DNA of 64,000 nucleotides from the NCBI GenBank assembly GCA_008508345.1, contig QNGE01000895.1:147704-211703 (forward strand), in the 5' to 3' direction. The DNA is from Paragonimus westermani. Taxonomy: Eukaryota > Platyhelminthes > Trematoda > Plagiorchiida > Troglotrematidae. The notes under the pieces were generated by a model. It was not told the origin of the DNA and did not search any database. It saw only the letters and a list, made by a program, of their open reading frames with translations. Position 1 is the stretch's first letter; every line of letters starts with the position of its first letter. A program made the translations under genes and the position numbers. Positions 1 through 12,977 of the stretch are shown in pieces.

Positions 1-1445
1 GTTTTTATGGCAGATTGTATTTATATTTTATAAAGAAGACGAGGGGCAAGCGAATGATTTGAATCTTGTCTGAGGACCAAAGGCAGTATTCAGCACACAC
101 AAGCAATGATGATAAATTTGGCGTTCAACTAGCCGCGGGCATTGTTTCATAGCGCAAAGGGTTATTGCATCGATTTCCATTCATACTACCCATAACAGGT
201 GAATGCTGACAGGGACAAAACAGGTGGTGAATTGTCCGTCTGAAGTTGAGCATCATGAATCATCCTGAAGTATTCCGCAACAATTTCTCCAGGAAGCTTA
301 CATAAAAAATATATAGCACCACCTTGGCTGCCTTTCTGAAAGAGAGGGTTGGTGATTTACAACCCACGGAATTCATTGTCTGATATAAACAAAAAGTGCA
401 AATCCAAATTTAATTAGATATTTCCAACGCATACTTTAGTCGGTTTGCTGGTGCTATGCTGTGAACGTGCTGGTTACCTATCCGTCTAAGAAAGCAAGCA
501 CATTCGCGGTCACATTCGCCGCAACGTCGTTTGGTTACCCCATCATGACCAAATGTATTCGTAATACCTCCGTATTATACGTGACCGAATTTAGAAATGT
601 ACAACTGCCGTTCATTGAACCCTCAGTTACCTGTCCTCATCGTGCTGCACAACGTGAATGAGGCATCAGGATAACTCCCTGAAATCGCAGCTACTGATCG
701 TTAATATTTTTCTTATCTTGCTGTATCCGACCTTACAGCAGCTGCTTCCAGCTCAGTTTGTCTGGTATCCTACGGACATGTTTTAGCAATTGAGAGCAAC
801 TTAGAAACTGTACATTCCAATGACCCGAGGTTTTTAATCTATCCGTTTACAATAGCGTGCAGGGTACTAATGAGCTGTAACCAAGCATCTTAATAGTCAA
901 ATTCAATACACATTTCCTTCATGGGTGTCAGTCAGGGCGTTTAGAAGTGGCGCCGGTTTCTATCATACCAGCTCTCAATTCATGGTCCATTGGAACACTA
1001 TCTGACAGTTTGTCTTTCAAGTAAGAAATGACTTCACACCTATCCACAGTTTCTCCAGTCATACGGATCCCAGGTATAGGCCTATCACTTGTACAGGGAA
1101 AAGGTCGGAAGAAAGAAAATATCACAAGCGTTGACAGTATCCCCATATTGAAATGCTGCGGCCGTTAAATCGTACCTTCTAACTGGAGTTTTTATTCGCG
1201 GTGCATAAGTGGTACAGTATCATTCGCGAACACTATCTTGTGCATCACCGAGTTACCTAGTCGAACAATGAAACACCGAATATTCAGCAGGCTAGCCTGC
1301 ATTCGGCGATTGACTTGGGGGGGGGGCAACTCTTAGCAGTGCGATCGAGTACAAACTAAAGACGGTTTGGGCCAAAACAACACCTTGCTTTATGCCATTA
1401 AAAAATTCAAATTCATCAGAGGTTGTTTCACTTGTTACTTGGACA
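1..1445. other. No recognisable gene
   Basis: Only short unrelated open frames are present, including a plus-strand frame near 461-661 with no convincing splice sites. A run of G residues at about 1318-1326 is the only simple-sequence feature. I see no RNA gene or repeat here. Confidence 0.4.
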
Positions 1446-3355
1446 TTAACACTCGCTAATTCCAGTAAATAAGTATAAACGAATCATGAAAACAACCGCT
1501 TTAAGAATATTGGCCTCTGAATGCTGCATTAAGTCTATTTGCCGAAACAGTTGCGAAAATCCCTTCAGTGCAGTTGGGCGTGTAATTGTTCCGATAGCTC
1601 GCAATGCTCCGGATCTTCCGCTTGCCCTAAGGGCATCGTTGATATCCTGATGGATTTTTTCTCTGCAGATAGAGTGAACAGTTGGGGGCAGACCACGTTT
1701 TGAAACTGAACTCTTCCAACTAAAACTTTGCCCAAGCAAACAATCGTTATTCACAAGTTAACGTTTCTCATATCTCCCGTACTTATGTGCAACTCTGCTA
1801 AATTTGCAGCGACAGCAGCTAATCCTTCGATAACTTGTTGTGGCGGGATGTTTATTGTCATCCAACTGGTTGAATAGATCCCCGGCGTGAATAACTCATC
1901 CCTCCAAAAGTCTACCAGGTGTATGCACAACAGGCCAGATTCCCGAACAATCCCTTCTCTGGTAGGCCAAGCGGCTGGCTAAAATCTTCCCCAAGTGAAT
2001 CTGAGAGCTCTTTTGTTGCTAGCGGTCACAGCAGCCCCGCACAACCTCACTTTGCTTTTCTATCAGTTCCGATTGATTAGGAAATCATTGGGCCATTTGA
2101 TGGGGAACGCTCAGGGACCCGGCCTTTTTATCTTCATTAATTGTTTCCATTGGTAAAACAAAAGTCCTTCAGTAGTTTATCGTATCGGATTCGAGATAAC
2201 CAAATATTTTTCGCACTTCCAATCTTGATGATTATAATACTGGATGCTGAATGTTTCATTAGCTGTTGTTGTTGTTGTCTGTTGCCAGGTTCATCGGAAA
2301 TCTCAGGAGTAGTAAATGCAAAACTGTCTCTGAGACGACCGGCTACCGTATGCTGAAACGTAGCCGGCATCTTTCCGTTCTGCAACACCGTTACATTCAG
2401 CTCTCGTCAACGTCCAGAAGGTCTGTAACGAACTTTAAAGCAAACGTGAGTGAACATCTGCGTTCTGACCAACCTGGCACAATTCGTATTTCTTGACGAA
2501 CTTGTTACTGTATGTTCATCTACTCAAGTAGCTGAGGATGATCGCCCAATGAGCAAGTTCATTACGTTATCCTGCTCGCATCAAGGTGGGATCGAGCAAT
2601 TGTAACAACCAGGTGGAGTGCGACACACCAGTGAGGCAGACAATTGCTGTTTTCATTAACTGTGCCAGTGCTCTCGGGCCCAAGGGCACTCGTAAGGTCC
2701 AAATTGAATTCCTCCAACAGAGACATCCATTCACGCGTTGATGTCGTTCGGATGGTGGCGGTCAAGTGATCATGGAACTGGCTCTTTGTATGTTTGTTGC
2801 AACACACAGCTGGTCCAAAACACATACAGGGCTTTTAGGCTTACCAGGAACCCTTCGCAAGTGCATGGACGAAATTTGATGACTGGCAGAGTGTGGTTCA
2901 TCATCTACGGGGTACATTTTGTGAAGCAAACTGTTCTTCCAGGCGAACCGCGTCATATCACCAATCTTGTGGAAGGTGTACCGAGCGCCTGCTTCCCGGA
3001 GTTCACATTGGGTAGTAAATTCTGTTGAACTCAGAATTGTGACAGTAATGCGATGCGGTATTCTGGTAGTTCGGTGATGCACTAAACCAACATCGTACGC
3101 GAATCTCATGTCCTGACAGAAATCGTCCTGCATTCGTAGGCGCGCCCCCGTGTGGCCTGACAGATCTCACTTGGAGCATTTGACACAGTAACTTGACTTG
3201 CGGAACAAATTGTTTGTTTTGGGAAAACTTGACGAACAAGAATTACACCAGAATTCGGTTAACACTTCAATGAAGGGCTCTATTTGAGACATTCCCGTCC
3301 CAGTCCTATTATCATTACGAGCAGTAAATGAATTTTGTTTACCCGTGGCAATCAA
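1446..3355 (-). other. Cluster of minus-strand open frames, possibly a decayed element
   Basis: Read on the minus strand, this stretch has successive open frames in different phases: 3167-3355, 2762-3133 (123 residues, the longest here), 2562-2825 and 1446-1754. A further stop-to-stop frame of about 76 codons without an ATG start lies near 1760-1990. Protein-like frames linked by shifts and stops are what a degraded retroelement or pseudogene would give. I could not match any part to a named family: I looked for reverse transcriptase, integrase and GIY-YIG signatures and saw none. Plus-strand open frames overlap part of it (2141-2496, 2738-3028), so coding on this strand is not established. 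A short GTT microsatellite lies at about 2264-2278. Confidence 0.2.
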
Positions 3356-3356
3356 G

Positions 3357-3459
3357 TAATTCTTTTCGCATACGTTTGCTGTTTGACTGGGCGATCAGTT
3401 GGTCCACACAGAATCTGTCCACTCTGGACTCTGATACACTAAACGTTTCAAAGGAGGAG
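3357..3459 (+). CDS. Candidate internal exon, possibly calf-domain-like
   Basis: The frame runs after an AG at 3355-3356 to GAG before a GTACCA donor. The reading contains FRIRLLFDW and ends LNVSKEE, which loosely recalls the FxVRFD strand and the LNVSxSN-type strand of an integrin calf-1 domain. The donor falls in phase 0, as do most exon ends of the downstream integrin-like model. Against it, the acceptor has only a modest pyrimidine tract, the segment is only 34 codons, and the distance to the next supported exon is large. It is listed as a possible early exon of the same plus-strand gene. No function is claimed beyond that resemblance. Confidence 0.25.
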
Positions 3460-6400
3460 GTACCAATGTCAACGCAGCCTGTTGAACTAACAAACTATCA
3501 ATCATCTCTAACTTTCTGGTTATTTTAACAGACTGAAAAAAAGTTAGCGATAAATCTGCAATTTATTGAAAATATACCCGTGCAACAAGCGAAGTGAATT
3601 TGATGAACGCGGCGCTACAAATGCACCTCAATTGACGGAGGTCCTGCTGACCTGTTCGGTTTTGCATCAAGCGTTTACCATGCAAATAACTTACAAGTTG
3701 AATGGAGGTTCACACATAAGTTATCAATGATCACGTCGATGTGTACTGGCCAATTGTATTATTCTACTTTTGGGTAGGGGCATAAGAAAATCGTGGAATA
3801 ATATCATTTCGCACGCTTTTCTGTTCTACTGACCAGCAGCACCAAACAATCCACGAAACCATCTGTTAGTATGAAGTGTTCACGAAAATCGGAAACTCAG
3901 ATTGTAAGTACTGCGACAAGACGGGAAAAATGTGTTTTTTCGTGTTTATTTGGGCCAAGATAAAGGTTATATGACTGATGAACGTGTAAGGTCCAGCAAA
4001 TTTGTCCGTAACGTATTCTTGAATCAGTCGGACGGGTCAGCCGTCCATCAATTCTGTACCAATTTGTTGAACCGCAAGTGAGGGATGAAGTTGCATTAGC
4101 ATCATTGCTTATATCGAATGCTACAAAATGTACTCTGCTATCAGCCATAGAATTTAACTTCGATCTAGTTCATCTGGCGTATCCGATTTGTTGGATCCAA
4201 TAACAGTTTAATGTCTGGTCTAGTCATAATGATGAGTGACAGAGATATCAATTTTGGAGTGGTTAGAAAAAGCAGTAAAACAGCGCACGACGTTCGTTTA
4301 ACTGTTGGATTCCTTATTCAGCAATGCTGTTTGGTGAGCATAGTATCTCCGTAGATCACCTGTATATGGTTCCACTTGTCAAGACTTGCTTTCACCATGA
4401 TATCCAATGAATTCAGTTTGCAATTTGAACGAAGATAGGTTTTTTGACTTCGGCCTCAGTTTGTGATGCAAACCTACCTTAAAGAAATGAGGTTTTGGCG
4501 GTCCGTCGCTAATAGTCTTGTCTGGGAGCGTGCAACACATCAGTACTGAATATAGTATATGGAACACGAGTGAATGAAAGTTCAGACAAACACTATACCA
4601 GGAAAAGCCAACTGACGTTTTGTTTCGTGTCACCTTTTTTTGTATACAAATGAATAGTGTGAAGGTCTGATTGGTACAGTTGAGTTTTGAGTACCATGAC
4701 CATATTTTAAATGACAAGAGGGAGAACGCCATATTCTCAGTCCACCATTTTCAAGAGGTCTAGCACAAAAATACTCTGTTCGACGGACGCATTCAAGTTT
4801 TTGACAAGCACAGTCTATAAAACGAAATGTTTTGTCATGTTTGAAATTACCTGCTCAATCAACCAATCAATATTTTATTAAAAGTAAACGGGATATTGAT
4901 ATTTTCATTTGTTTTTATGGTCGAGTTAATCAATACGATGAGGCTTGTCAGGATGTAACACGCGAAGCTTCTCAAAATGATCAGTACACTAACACGGTCT
5001 AAGGCAGGATGGAATTCGAATTAAACGTTGAGTACTTGTAATTGTATAAATGACAACTGTTGTTTTCATTTATTCGGCCGTCGTAATCCATTATTCGTCT
5101 GCTCGAGACATTCAGCAAGTTGGGTGTTGCACGCTTGTGGCCAAGAGCTGCACATACATTGTTGTAAATCCAGACCATTTTTTAGATTCACATGTCTGGT
5201 AAAACCAAATTTTGTTCTGTGAAAGGCTGGTTCAATTCTAGTACAGGTCCACACAACGACGTAATGAATAAAACATGAATGTGTCCTTGTAAGACAATTG
5301 GTACCATTAACTAAAGTGAAGCAACATTTGCTCCCATCATAAACGGATTAAAACCACGTGTGCTATTCATCAGTACTACTGAAACGAAAAATACAGATGC
5401 AACAACATCTTTCATAGTAAAAATGTCGGATCGCTTTTGTTGTTCACTAGTGAAAGTAAATAAATTATCAACATTTTACGGAATCCCGCTGTTATTGAAA
5501 TGAAAGTGAGACTCTAAAAATATTCACTTGTTAAAACTGGGTTTGATTCTCAGACCACAAGCTGTTTGGATAGTAATAAATCAAATTTCTAAGGTGATAA
5601 TTCTGGATGACATCCTCGGTAATTGCACCATGTGCTTACAACTTTAGAAAACACATTATCCTTGTATCACGGTAAATTAAAACTATGCCTACTACTGGAA
5701 AAATAAAAGTCACTGTACTCAACCTAATAACGGTGCTTCTTCTGTTTGCCCGCACAGTAGGGACCCAAAATGACTATCGACATATTACCTCCGACAATAG
5801 TATGTACAGTGGCTTCAGAATGTACCTATATGTCCGGATAAATTCTGTGAACCGGCATGAGTGAAATACTACGTTAACCTACTTAGTTCGCACCTCGCTT
5901 TCCGACTTGAAAACGTGGGACTTGAAGGTAAGCGGAATAATAAATCTTAATGTCGAAGAAAGTCCCGTTATTGAAAAAAACATTTTGTGTTCAAAGGTGT
6001 CATCTCTACAATTTTACTCGGAAAGGTTCGTTTTTGAACATATACTTTTGCTCTAAAATATGCAATAAACGCCTCTGGAACAAAGCCGTAGGAAGATGTC
6101 AATGCATTGATTACTCTGATTCACACAAGATCTGCATCAAAAAGCTTGGGCAGCGGCTCTTCAGTACGGCCATGTGGCTGACAAAAAACCCCTAGAAGTG
6201 AAGGAAACGGCTGTGCATGGTCCGCGCAGCCTCGGAGAGACAGTTTAAAGCGAAATTCATGCATGCATGTGCTGTTCATCACACTGTCAACACAGTTCAG
6301 AGTCCTGTTCTACCATCAAATTTTCTGGTTGATTTTTCAAAAATTCTTACCGGTCATCTGGTGAATATAAAAAATCGTTGAATTTGTTTCACCACCAACA

Positions 6401-6540
6401 GCCTAAAACTACCAGCCAGTGGTGAAACACTGCCGAGCCAACAAAGTCGACGAAACTTTGGTTTGTAGGAGACTCTGTTGCAATCTTTCTCGTTGTCAAG
6501 AAACTTACTAACTGGGTGGTGTAAAGGGATTGAAATTAGA
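3460..6540. other. No recognisable gene
   Basis: Short open frames occur on both strands (4379-4732 minus, 5028-5222 plus, 5950-6195 plus), but none has family motifs together with credible splice sites. A sequence resembling a pol III B box occurs near 5528-5542 without a matching A box. I see nothing else. Confidence 0.4.
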
Positions 6541-6862
6541 CATGTGACTAGAGTCCGTAAATCGTGTTTATTGAGTCAGATTCCAACAAATAACGCATCT
6601 TGATCATGCGCCTGGGGAGCTAAGTGTATAGGCCGGTCTGAAAAACCAAGGATTTCGATGGTCAGAAGGCAAGCAAAACTGTCATGATTATGAATTATAT
6701 GGAGCATCAGTTAACGATGCAGATACCGGAATGCAGGAGTTGATTTGCATCGTTCAGTTGATGATTGATGTTGTAGGTGGCTAGTCTCATTGACTGAATC
6801 ACGTATACCGCATCGCCTGAATTTATCTGGCGCGCTCGCAACGTCGGGGATAAAGACGTGGA
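6541..6862 (+). repeat. Dispersed repeat, copy 1 (about 325 bp, unclassified)
   Basis: This segment is matched along its length by 20100-20427 in direct orientation. Long blocks are shared exactly, for example AATTATATGGAGCATCAGTT and TGATGATTGATGTTGTAGGT, with scattered substitutions and a few small indels. By eye the identity is somewhat under nine tenths. Similarity fades on both sides, at about CATGTGAC on the left and ATAAAGA on the right. It has no open frame of note, no clear A/B boxes, no poly(A) tail and no visible target-site duplication, so its class is unknown. It may be a non-autonomous transposon or an LTR fragment. Confidence 0.85.
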
Positions 6863-7522
6863 CTACGCGCGGAACGGGGATGTTACATTACACAGGAGGT
6901 AACGGCGTTTGCCTAATGGTCAAGTATTGCAAGACGTGGAAGGTACGTTTTGTTCTTCGTATAACTTACCCACCTTCAAGGCCGTGTCCATCATTGGCCA
7001 TTCGGGTTTTACGCTGTCTCCTTCTCTTCGTTCACTACTAGTTCAACATGATTTCATCAGGTGCATATATATGTGATTCCATATAATACCGTTCTGCTCC
7101 CAAGGGTATTTCGGTTAGCTGATCAAGAAGGCATAAAAATGTGCGTAGCATTGAAAGTGGGCAAATGAATAAATATTTGCGAGTCAGTGCTAATTAATCA
7201 AGCTCTATACACGTTGGCGTTGACTGCCTAGAAGGTGCGCGGACTAAGTCCGCGATCTTACAGTCTGTCGAACCTTCATTATGCCTCTGTGTCTGGGACA
7301 GACAAACGTTTTCCATGACGAGACATTTGCTGCCATTCCAAGTAATTCCATGTCAATCATTGCTCGCAGTGCTCAGCGTTCTACTACTTTCTTCATTGTG
7401 CCTAATACATCCTCCTTGGTCCCGTCACACTGATGAATTAATGAAGATCGCGCTCGCAAAAGCTGGTGATGGGTATACATGCATTTACACTTAGTAACAA
7501 ATGTCTCATTGTACGAATGTAG

Positions 7523-7713
7523 AACAAGTGGAAAGCTGTTTCTTCAACCCGGTAGGTTGCATGTTGTTGCCAGATGTATTTCATAAGTTTGAATACATAA
7601 TGTTCTCTCATTTCGTTGTTCGGCATGGTGTTCGCGTACTAACCTGGATGATGACGCCTTCTCATGGTTACGAAACAATGGTCGAACCGCCTTCCTACAT
7701 CGGTGAGCCAAAG
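7523..7713 (+). CDS. Candidate internal exon, unknown function
   Basis: An open frame of 63 codons runs from an AG at 7521-7522 to AAG before a GTATAT donor, ending in phase 0. The translation has cysteines near the start (ESCFFNPVGC) and ends EPPSYIGEPK, which would suit an extracellular protein. The upstream in-frame stop at 7495 means an exon could not begin earlier in this frame. The acceptor is weak, and a minus-strand frame (7438-7626) overlaps it. It may belong to the plus-strand membrane-protein gene, but I do not recognise a domain. Confidence 0.22.
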
Positions 7714-7799
7714 GTATATATTAGAGTGAGCTTTCATGTATAGTTGATTAATTAACGCTTCAACTTATATCCAGTGGTCTAACGGTGTACTGTGTTTAC

Positions 7800-8095
7800 C
7801 CGTAAACATTCTGGTCACCAAAGAAATGTAGCATACTCAGCCGAGCATTCTCTGTCATAGGATCTACCGGTACACTTATGGTTGCACTAATGTTCGCATG
7901 GGTAGAAAATACGGTTCTGCTAAATGATGGAGGTTCTGTGTGAATGTTAGGCTTCAGTCGGATCAGTGTGTTACAGGAGTGAGCGATAAGTGTGTTTCGA
8001 AGTGGACCTCCACGCGCAATCGAATCTTCCTCGAGGTGACTGTTGAATCTTAACCAACCGATTCCAGTAACTCCTGAATTTCTTCCTTCGTCAAC
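7800..8095 (-). CDS. Candidate internal exon on the minus strand
   Basis: Read on the minus strand, a 296-base segment is open from an acceptor (GGGGTTGTGCAG at the 8096 side) to a donor, GG followed by GTAAAC. The in-frame stop occurs exactly within that donor, as expected for a true exon end. It enters in phase 0 and leaves in phase 2. The product is a soluble-looking stretch of about 98 residues with two N-glycosylation-type sequons (NIS and NTL lie among others) and no cysteine-rich or membrane pattern. No family was recognised. It lies within the span of the plus-strand integrin-like model, so it would be a nested antisense gene, or an independent gene if that model starts later. Confidence 0.38.
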
Positions 8096-11000
8096 CTGCA
8101 CAACCCCTGATCGCCTGTTAGATTTTGAGTACAGCTTACTGTCAACCTTTAGCCATCAAGATGAGTCGTGATTATACTTACCCGCGACCCACACTTTGCA
8201 CTTTGCTGGAACCCATATTTATGTTATCGTAGTGGGTTAGTCGCTTATCAGCCCCCACCTCATGCCTAGTAATATTGTGTTCAATGAACAAATCAGTGTC
8301 CTAATTGAGAAAGTTTTTTATTAGTTGAGTCAGTCGTGAGCGTATCTGAGAACAGTACTGTCTGGTTGTTCGTCTGACTGAGATCTTTACGTGGGACTTA
8401 CGTAAGGTTGCGCAAGTGATAGGCTGAATAATCTCGCTGTTAGTAGTTCATAACTTTGCCCATTTTTATGTAGGTACGTCCAGAATTTACCTAAATTATT
8501 CCGGATTTTTGATTAGGGATCTGACACAAGAAAGTTCTGCAGGGCTCCGATAAACGTTCGGACTGGGGATATGCTCGCAAATATCCGAATGTGTGGAATT
8601 CCTTCTTCGCTGAGCAAAGTTGACTTAAACTACAAAACGAGGTCTCAGATATCGGATTTCTTATTTGCGTAAAGCCAAAACTCTTTCGTAAGATGATTAA
8701 TCGAACAATAACCTTTGATTTTCGTTAGTTGAATGCATAGAAGAATGAGTAAGTGCTGTCGAAGTATTTTAGTTTGTATAGCTAGCAATCATGACCGGGT
8801 TTTAGCAACGTGCATGATATGTTTGAAGATTTGAATTTATTCTCTCTTCACCGGACGAACAAACGAGATAGGCAGCAAAAAGTGGCTGATATTTTCCGGC
8901 TGGTAATTGACAGCTGAGTGGGCGCACACCAATCAACCTGCGAGGGAAATGAGCAGATTTCAGTCGGACCACATATATTACGTTCAGGTGAGCAAACCAA
9001 GAGCAGGGCGCACGTGAACACAGCAAGAAGTGTTGGGAACTAATAAGAACATCACGGCGGTTAGGTGAATTGTTAAAAATCAGTACGTTCTGCTTCTGTA
9101 CAAAGGAAAGCCAACGTAGTCATAAGTTCACTGTCCTCTGCCACTAAACACACAAAGTGGGTTTCACAAGATGTATTTCTGGCGTCTGGGAAGAACCTGA
9201 TTCCAAATGGTTGGCAGCCTGAACACCAACAGATGATTTTGAGGGATTAATTGTTTAGGCAGATTGGAATAGTTTTCTGTGGCAATCACATTACAGTTTT
9301 TATGTTCAGAATCCACTTCGGGATAGGCTTCATGATTGGTGCCTGTAGTGCCTTTACTGCTTTAGACTATTTTTCCACAAATTTCATGCCATTTCCTCTC
9401 TCTTGAATGCCAATACCTTAACCCTCACATGAAACTAATCACTTGTAGTTCAGCTTATCTGAATAATTGAAAGCGTAGCTGCATAGTGATACAATTGCCT
9501 CACTTGTGGTGGTGCCATAATAAACTCCCTTCTACACAATGATAGATTCAGTGAACAGTTCTGGAGAAGAATCAACTTTATAACAACGAGTATAACACAG
9601 AGAGAACATCAGGGTGGCAACACAGACTAATTTTGTACATTCTTTTGGTTCGCAATCCTATAACACATAAAATTAACCAACTGGGCGGTTGACCGAAATC
9701 AAATTAATATTTCCCCATGGTTTATAAATATACCTCCACCCAGGTTAGAAAAAACAGGACAAACGTAATGTTAACGTGGAGTCCTTTTGAGCATACAACA
9801 GAGGCTAGTGGCATGTAATTAACAAGACCCAACAAACCTAAGAAGTTTCGTTTGGTTATTTGTTTTGATCACACGGAACGATGGAACATCTGCGTCTGTG
9901 TGGTCGGTGTCAGGTAAGTGTCTAGGGATTGAGGCGGCAGAGTTTCGGTTGCCTGGTGTACGGCTACTGCCCCGTTAACTGACTGATTGGCATAGCCACA
10001 TTGGTTGGTACTTTTGGGACCGTTAGTCCAGTCGTATGTCTCTCTCCACAAAGTACGTCTTACCGCACCTGCGCTTGAAAAAATGACTGATCGAGAGATC
10101 GGATCTTTCAGTTGGTGACAGAGACATGCTTCTGCCTTAGGGAGCCATGCGCAACGGTTCCTTTGTTTTTAATCAGCTCTTTGTTTACCTATCGTTAGAT
10201 GTTACCCGTTTATGACTGAAAACCGTACGAAATTAATTCACCCCATGCACTACGTGTTTTGTCTGTGCTATTCCAATTGGCAAATCGGACAAATTGTCTC
10301 AGAATGACTAACAGATGTCGAACTGAGTAGTGAGCACACACAAAATCTCTCGCAAAGCCTTGCACGCCGAACTCATGGAAATTTTACCACACCTTTTTAC
10401 TGACGAGGCAGTGAACCATTTTACTTGTGTAAATGCAAGTTTAGGTTGCCTCTGAGTTACCTACTCTTTTCCACAATATCGGCTAAGCAAAAACCAACGT
10501 ACGTTAAACTTTCGTGAGACAATACGTTGGTACTCTGTAAGTGTCAGTCTACTTATACTGATAAAAAATTCCCTCACACTACACTAGTGTAACAGTCATG
10601 AGTGAAATGATCTTACAAACCCCTTCTCAAATGGTCAAGGTGGATTGAACGCTGGGGAATCAGAAAGTAAGTTGAAGTGAAGGGTGCATAAATTCTAAGT
10701 TTTATTATATTGGGCAAACGAAATAGAACCTATTTTGATTTACGTAGTTCCTGAGAGGCATGTGTGGATTTTTTCATGCTAAACACCATTTGCTTCACAA
10801 TAATGAACGTTGAGAAGCAGGAAAACGGTTTGTGAGTATCGTAAAAATGGTTGTACACGACAAGAATAATTCTGTACCAGTTACACTGATATAGATATAT
10901 ATAAGTGAATGTAGTTTGCGTGAGCAGCACTCGTGTTCGGCTCTACATATGATACTCAACGATAATGAATGACGAAAAAGCAAGCCAATTTCAACATTCT

Positions 11001-11172
11001 TTTATTTTGTCGTTTTCCAGGTCCACAGAGTGAGTAAACGTGTGCACATCTAAATGTCTTTGGTACGCGCTAGATTTTCATCAATTAACTTTCAAACCGC
11101 TAATCTGTAAATACATTTTGAAGAAACGAGTTCACTGTGAAAGTTCAGTGTTGAAAATCGTCTTCTGTATAG
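8096..11172. other. No recognisable gene
   Basis: Minus-strand frames at 8802-9026 and 9869-10051 are open but lack matching splice signals or family motifs. The second has a balanced, glutamine/threonine-rich composition and might be exonic. Nothing else stands out. Confidence 0.35.
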
Positions 11173-11389
11173 CTTGAAGCATATTGACGGTCATTTGAGA
11201 AAACGGTTGTTAAAACACTCGGAGGCAAAAGTTACCATGGTTCTGGTTTCGGATGTTGTGCGATACATCATGCTGAATTATGGTGTGTTGCACTCGTCAG
11301 ATATGACCCAGCTAAAACAGCAAAAAATGGGCCTTATTTTTGAAATTTACACTGAAACCATTATAAATCATGTCGGTGTATTTTTGAAG
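11173..11389 (+). CDS. Candidate internal exon, paired with the next one
   Basis: The frame runs from an acceptor (TTCTGTATAG) through 72 codons to AAG before a GTGATG donor, ending in phase 0. The next candidate exon at 11494 begins in phase 0, leaving a 104-base intron. The reading has alternating hydrophobic stretches (GLIFEIYTETIINHVGVFLK) consistent with beta strands of an extracellular domain, but no diagnostic motif. It could encode part of a thigh or calf domain of the integrin-like gene. The phase match with its neighbour is the main support. Confidence 0.3.
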
Positions 11390-11493
11390 GTGATGTTTTA
11401 CGCGCCAGTGAATGTAAACCACATACTAGCTGATTAACCAACGTGAATTTATTTTCGTCAGTAGAAATATGAAACCACTGGGATGGGAATCAG

Positions 11494-11642
11494 GAGTGTG
11501 TGGCGCAGAGGGAAAACGTTTACGTGACTATCTACAGAACGAGACCGTTTACTCAGTATTTGCTGTCCGAACGTCTGGAATGGAAAACCACCATCTCGTG
11601 TGAAAACAGAGTAAACGAGTACAAATTTGCTGCAAACAAAAT
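11494..11642 (+). CDS. Candidate internal exon, beta-sandwich-like
   Basis: It follows CAG at 11491-11493 in phase 0 and ends before a good GTACGT donor in phase 2. The translation begins with a cysteine, has the strand-like segment ENVYVTIYR, and then a second cysteine in TTISCENRVNEYKF, a layout expected of an immunoglobulin-like or integrin leg domain. The frame stays open to a stop at 11727 if the donor is not used. The acceptor's pyrimidine tract is poor, which lowers confidence. Domain identity is inferred only from pattern and context. Confidence 0.32.
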
Positions 11643-12977
11643 GTACGTGGTGGGCGGGCATGGCTGTCCATCAACGGTTGCTCATCTCACTGTTTACACA
11701 CAGTGTATTGAGAAATATCTTGTGTAGACGTTCCCTGTTTTTTAAACTTTAGTAAGCCAAGTCGGCAATAAGGGTCAATGATTCACGTGCAGTTTGGGGT
11801 GAAAACATAGTATTGTAGAAACATTTGACCCATTGTAACTGGGCATCCATGCTTGAAATACCAGCAGCTATACTGTTTATGTAACAGAGTGTAGTTTACG
11901 TTCGCGTGCTACTCGAATCGGTGGCTTACTTCCTCTGACCTGATATTCATTGCAATGTTCAGAGTGACCACGATAAATGCTTATGAATAGAATACGCGAC
12001 TGGGTGGTAATGGAACTCGGTCTCATATAAATTGAGAACCATTGAAAATTGGTCGCACCTCTTGTAGTTGCACAGATAGTCGAGTTAACCAAACAATTCC
12101 ATGCAGCTGCGTTGACCACTGATCAATTGAGTTTATGATAAATGCGATCAAAATGTTATATATAAACGTCCGGAGATGTTCGATTGTAAGCATTGGTCGT
12201 ATTACCCGATTGAATCGAAAGCAGGTACATTGACTTTTGTGCCGACCACAGTGAATGACTCCGGAATCTGATATAACCACAAGTTGGAATCCAAGAAATC
12301 ACTCAAAGATTCAGCGACATTTTGAATGATGGTGAGTAATGGGGGACTTTGGTATCATAAAAATTGAACACCACTTCGCCCTTCACCATCTTAAAGAAAC
12401 GGCTGACCGACTACCAGATTTCGGCTCCATAATGTCAGCCAAAGAAGCTTGACCATTTTAGAAAATCGTATCTAGAAATGTAATCTGAGGTAGTCAATAA
12501 TCGTACTTCCGCTCTTATGCACAACCACAATGATCATGACTTTTTAGACTGATATATAAGGGAAGCTTATGATATATGTGCAAAAAACAGTCATAAGAAG
12601 TAACCTAATGGCTGAAAACCCCATTGGTACTGTCCATTCTCAGATAGCCTTGAATCTAAGTACGCAAAAGGAAATAGAACCTCTGGTAAAAACCGGAAGC
12701 TTCATACTACTGCTCTACTGATAAGTAGACTGCACGCAAACCCATGCAGTGTGAATGACAAGCAGTTTCCACGAAAAATGTGTGATATAAATCCGCATAT
12801 CATACAGCATTCCCAATAGGGTTGTTGCGTTTTTCATTCGCTCATTTGACAGATCGGTTTATCAGACAATCTCTGGAAACTTCCCCACCTGAATTCATCT
12901 CGTGTAACAGAAATACACGACTGAACCTACTTGTCTCACTTCGTTGGTTGTGACTGAAACTTGATCTTCATGAGACC
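11643..12977. other. No recognisable gene
   Basis: Overlapping minus-strand frames at 11877-12280 are open but show no motif or matched splice sites. The rest is AT-rich and has frequent stops in all frames. Confidence 0.35.

Noticed and set aside
6790..6940. Exon ending before GTACGT near 6940
   Set aside because: Its first half lies inside the dispersed repeat, and no acceptor supports a start outside it.
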